A stretch of DNA of 32,069 bases from Akkermansia muciniphila (GTDB lineage Bacteria > Verrucomicrobiota > Verrucomicrobiia > Opitutales > Opitutaceae), in assembly GCA_945874545.1 (NCBI GenBank), contig CAMCHD010000006.1, positions 1-32,069 of the forward strand, in the 5' to 3' direction. Shown in pieces: positions 31,577-32,069 of this stretch. The translations under genes were made by a program, and so were the position numbers. The notes beneath the pieces were generated by a model, which was given only the letters and a program-made list of their open reading frames with translations, was not told the origin of the DNA and did no database searches. Numbering within the stretch: the first letter of the stretch is position 1; every line of letters starts with the position of its first letter.

Positions 31577-32035
31577 TCAGGTCACCTTGCGGGCGTCGCG
31601 GCCGACGTGGTCCTTGAGTTTGTCGAGGATGCCGTTGATGAAGCGTTTGGCGTCGGCGTTGGAGAAGAGCTTGGAGAGATCGATGGCCTCGTTGATCGAC
31701 ACCACGGGCGGGATGTCGGTGCGGTGCATCATCTCGAAGATCGCCAGGCGGAGGATGGCGAGGTCGATTTTGGCGATGCGCTCGAAGTCCCAGTTCTTGG
31801 CCAGACCGCGGATGCGGCCGTCGATCTCGTCGCAGTGCTCGATCACGCCGTGGATCAGCTCCTCGCCAAACGAATAGTGGTCGCGGGGTTTGCCGTCGAC
31901 CGCCTCGAGGTTGGCGAAAAACACGGCCAGGTCGTCGGGCAGGTGCGCGGGGCGGTTGAGGCTCCAGGCGTAGAGGTATTGAAGGGCGGCGACGCGGCCA
32001 TCGCGGCGTTTGGCGAACACGGCTTTGTTGCTCAT
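31577..32035 (-). CDS. nusB: Transcription antitermination factor NusB
   Basis: A 152-residue all-helical RNA-binding protein that, with NusE (S10), binds boxA of rRNA leader transcripts for antitermination. Family marks are the N-terminal RRDGRVAALQYLYAWSLN (Arg-rich start, then the A-LQ-LYA helix), FGEELIHGVIEHCDEIDGRI, and the C-terminal signature IAKIDLAILRLAIFEMM, followed by PPVVSINEAIDLSKLFSNAD and FINGILDKL. Length is normal. ATG 32035 begins just two bases from the TGA of the preceding frame, which looks like the end of ribH, the usual upstream partner. No strong ribosome binding site is visible. Confidence 0.96.
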   Translation of the reverse strand: MSNKAVFAKRRDGRVAALQYLYAWSLNRPAHLPDDLAVFFANLEAVDGKPRDHYSFGEELIHGVIEHCDEIDGRIRGLAKNWDFERIAKIDLAILRLAIFEMMHRTDIPPVVSINEAIDLSKLFSNADAKRFINGILDKLKDHVGRDARKVT

Positions 32036-32036
32036 C

Positions 32037-32069
32037 TCAGGAAAGGGAACGGTGGAGGGCGGCCATCTC
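32037..32069 (-). CDS. Probable 3' end of ribH (lumazine synthase)
   Basis: The minus strand at the window edge reads EMAALHRSLS followed by TGA at 32037-32039. A terminal EMA-x-L helix and the position just before nusB are typical of 6,7-dimethyl-8-ribityllumazine synthase. Ten codons are too few for proof; context carries most of the weight. Confidence 0.4.
   Translation of the reverse strand, partial: EMAALHRSLS

Noticed and set aside
1-32069. tRNA, rRNA or riboswitch genes
   Set aside because: I saw no recognisable tRNA arms, rRNA segments or riboswitch cores when reading both strands; intergenic space is very limited.

Overview
This is very GC-rich bacterial DNA. It carries a long polysaccharide biosynthesis and export cluster on the minus strand, with a short block of housekeeping genes at the right end (ftsY, nusB, and what looks like the last codons of ribH). 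The base composition, the ribH-nusB-ftsY neighbourhood, a GbsR/MarR-type regulator and a GxxExxY protein suggest a verrucomicrobium, perhaps Opitutaceae. That placement is inference; there is no rRNA or other direct taxonomic marker here.

Layout from right to left, in the direction of transcription of the main operon. At 31149-32069 are ribH (3' end), nusB and a GxxExxY gene, followed by a small field of imperfect repeats and then ftsY (30082-31011). A plus-strand O-antigen ligase-like membrane protein (28651-30054) converges on ftsY. Between it and the divergent GbsR/MarR regulator (28520) lies an AT-rich island holding a perfect 8+8 bp inverted repeat, the best candidate operator and promoter region in the window. 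From there a minus-strand gene train runs to 3906: regulator, Wzm-type permease, Wzt-type ATPase with a C-terminal cargo-binding domain, then 17 glycosyltransferase genes of several folds (GT2, GT4/GT-B, GT61, GT8-like and HlpA-like). A second polymerase/ligase-like membrane protein, an SDR epimerase/dehydratase and a Gfo/Idh/MocA oxidoreductase are interspersed. Fourteen junctions in this train are 4-base ATGA or GTGA overlaps, so it behaves as a translationally coupled operon. A lone plus-strand polytopic membrane protein (2354-3877) follows, then another minus-strand GT4 gene.

The left end (about 270-1008) is decayed: a plus-strand remnant of an ALG11-like GT4 with an internal deletion and a frame change meets the 5' stump of a minus-strand GT2 gene. 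A second GT61 gene runs off the left edge.

The likely joint role is synthesis of a complex, strain-specific surface glycan. SDR and Gfo/Idh/MocA enzymes would make a modified nucleotide sugar, the cytoplasmic transferases would assemble the chain on a lipid carrier, Wzm/Wzt would export it, and one or both ligase-like membrane proteins would transfer or polymerise it. No initiating phosphoglycosyltransferase, Wzx flippase or Wzz regulator is visible. The most distinctive structure is a set of four closely related GT2 modules between 5054 and 9759, two fused in one reading frame, whose 5' ends keep strong DNA-level similarity.
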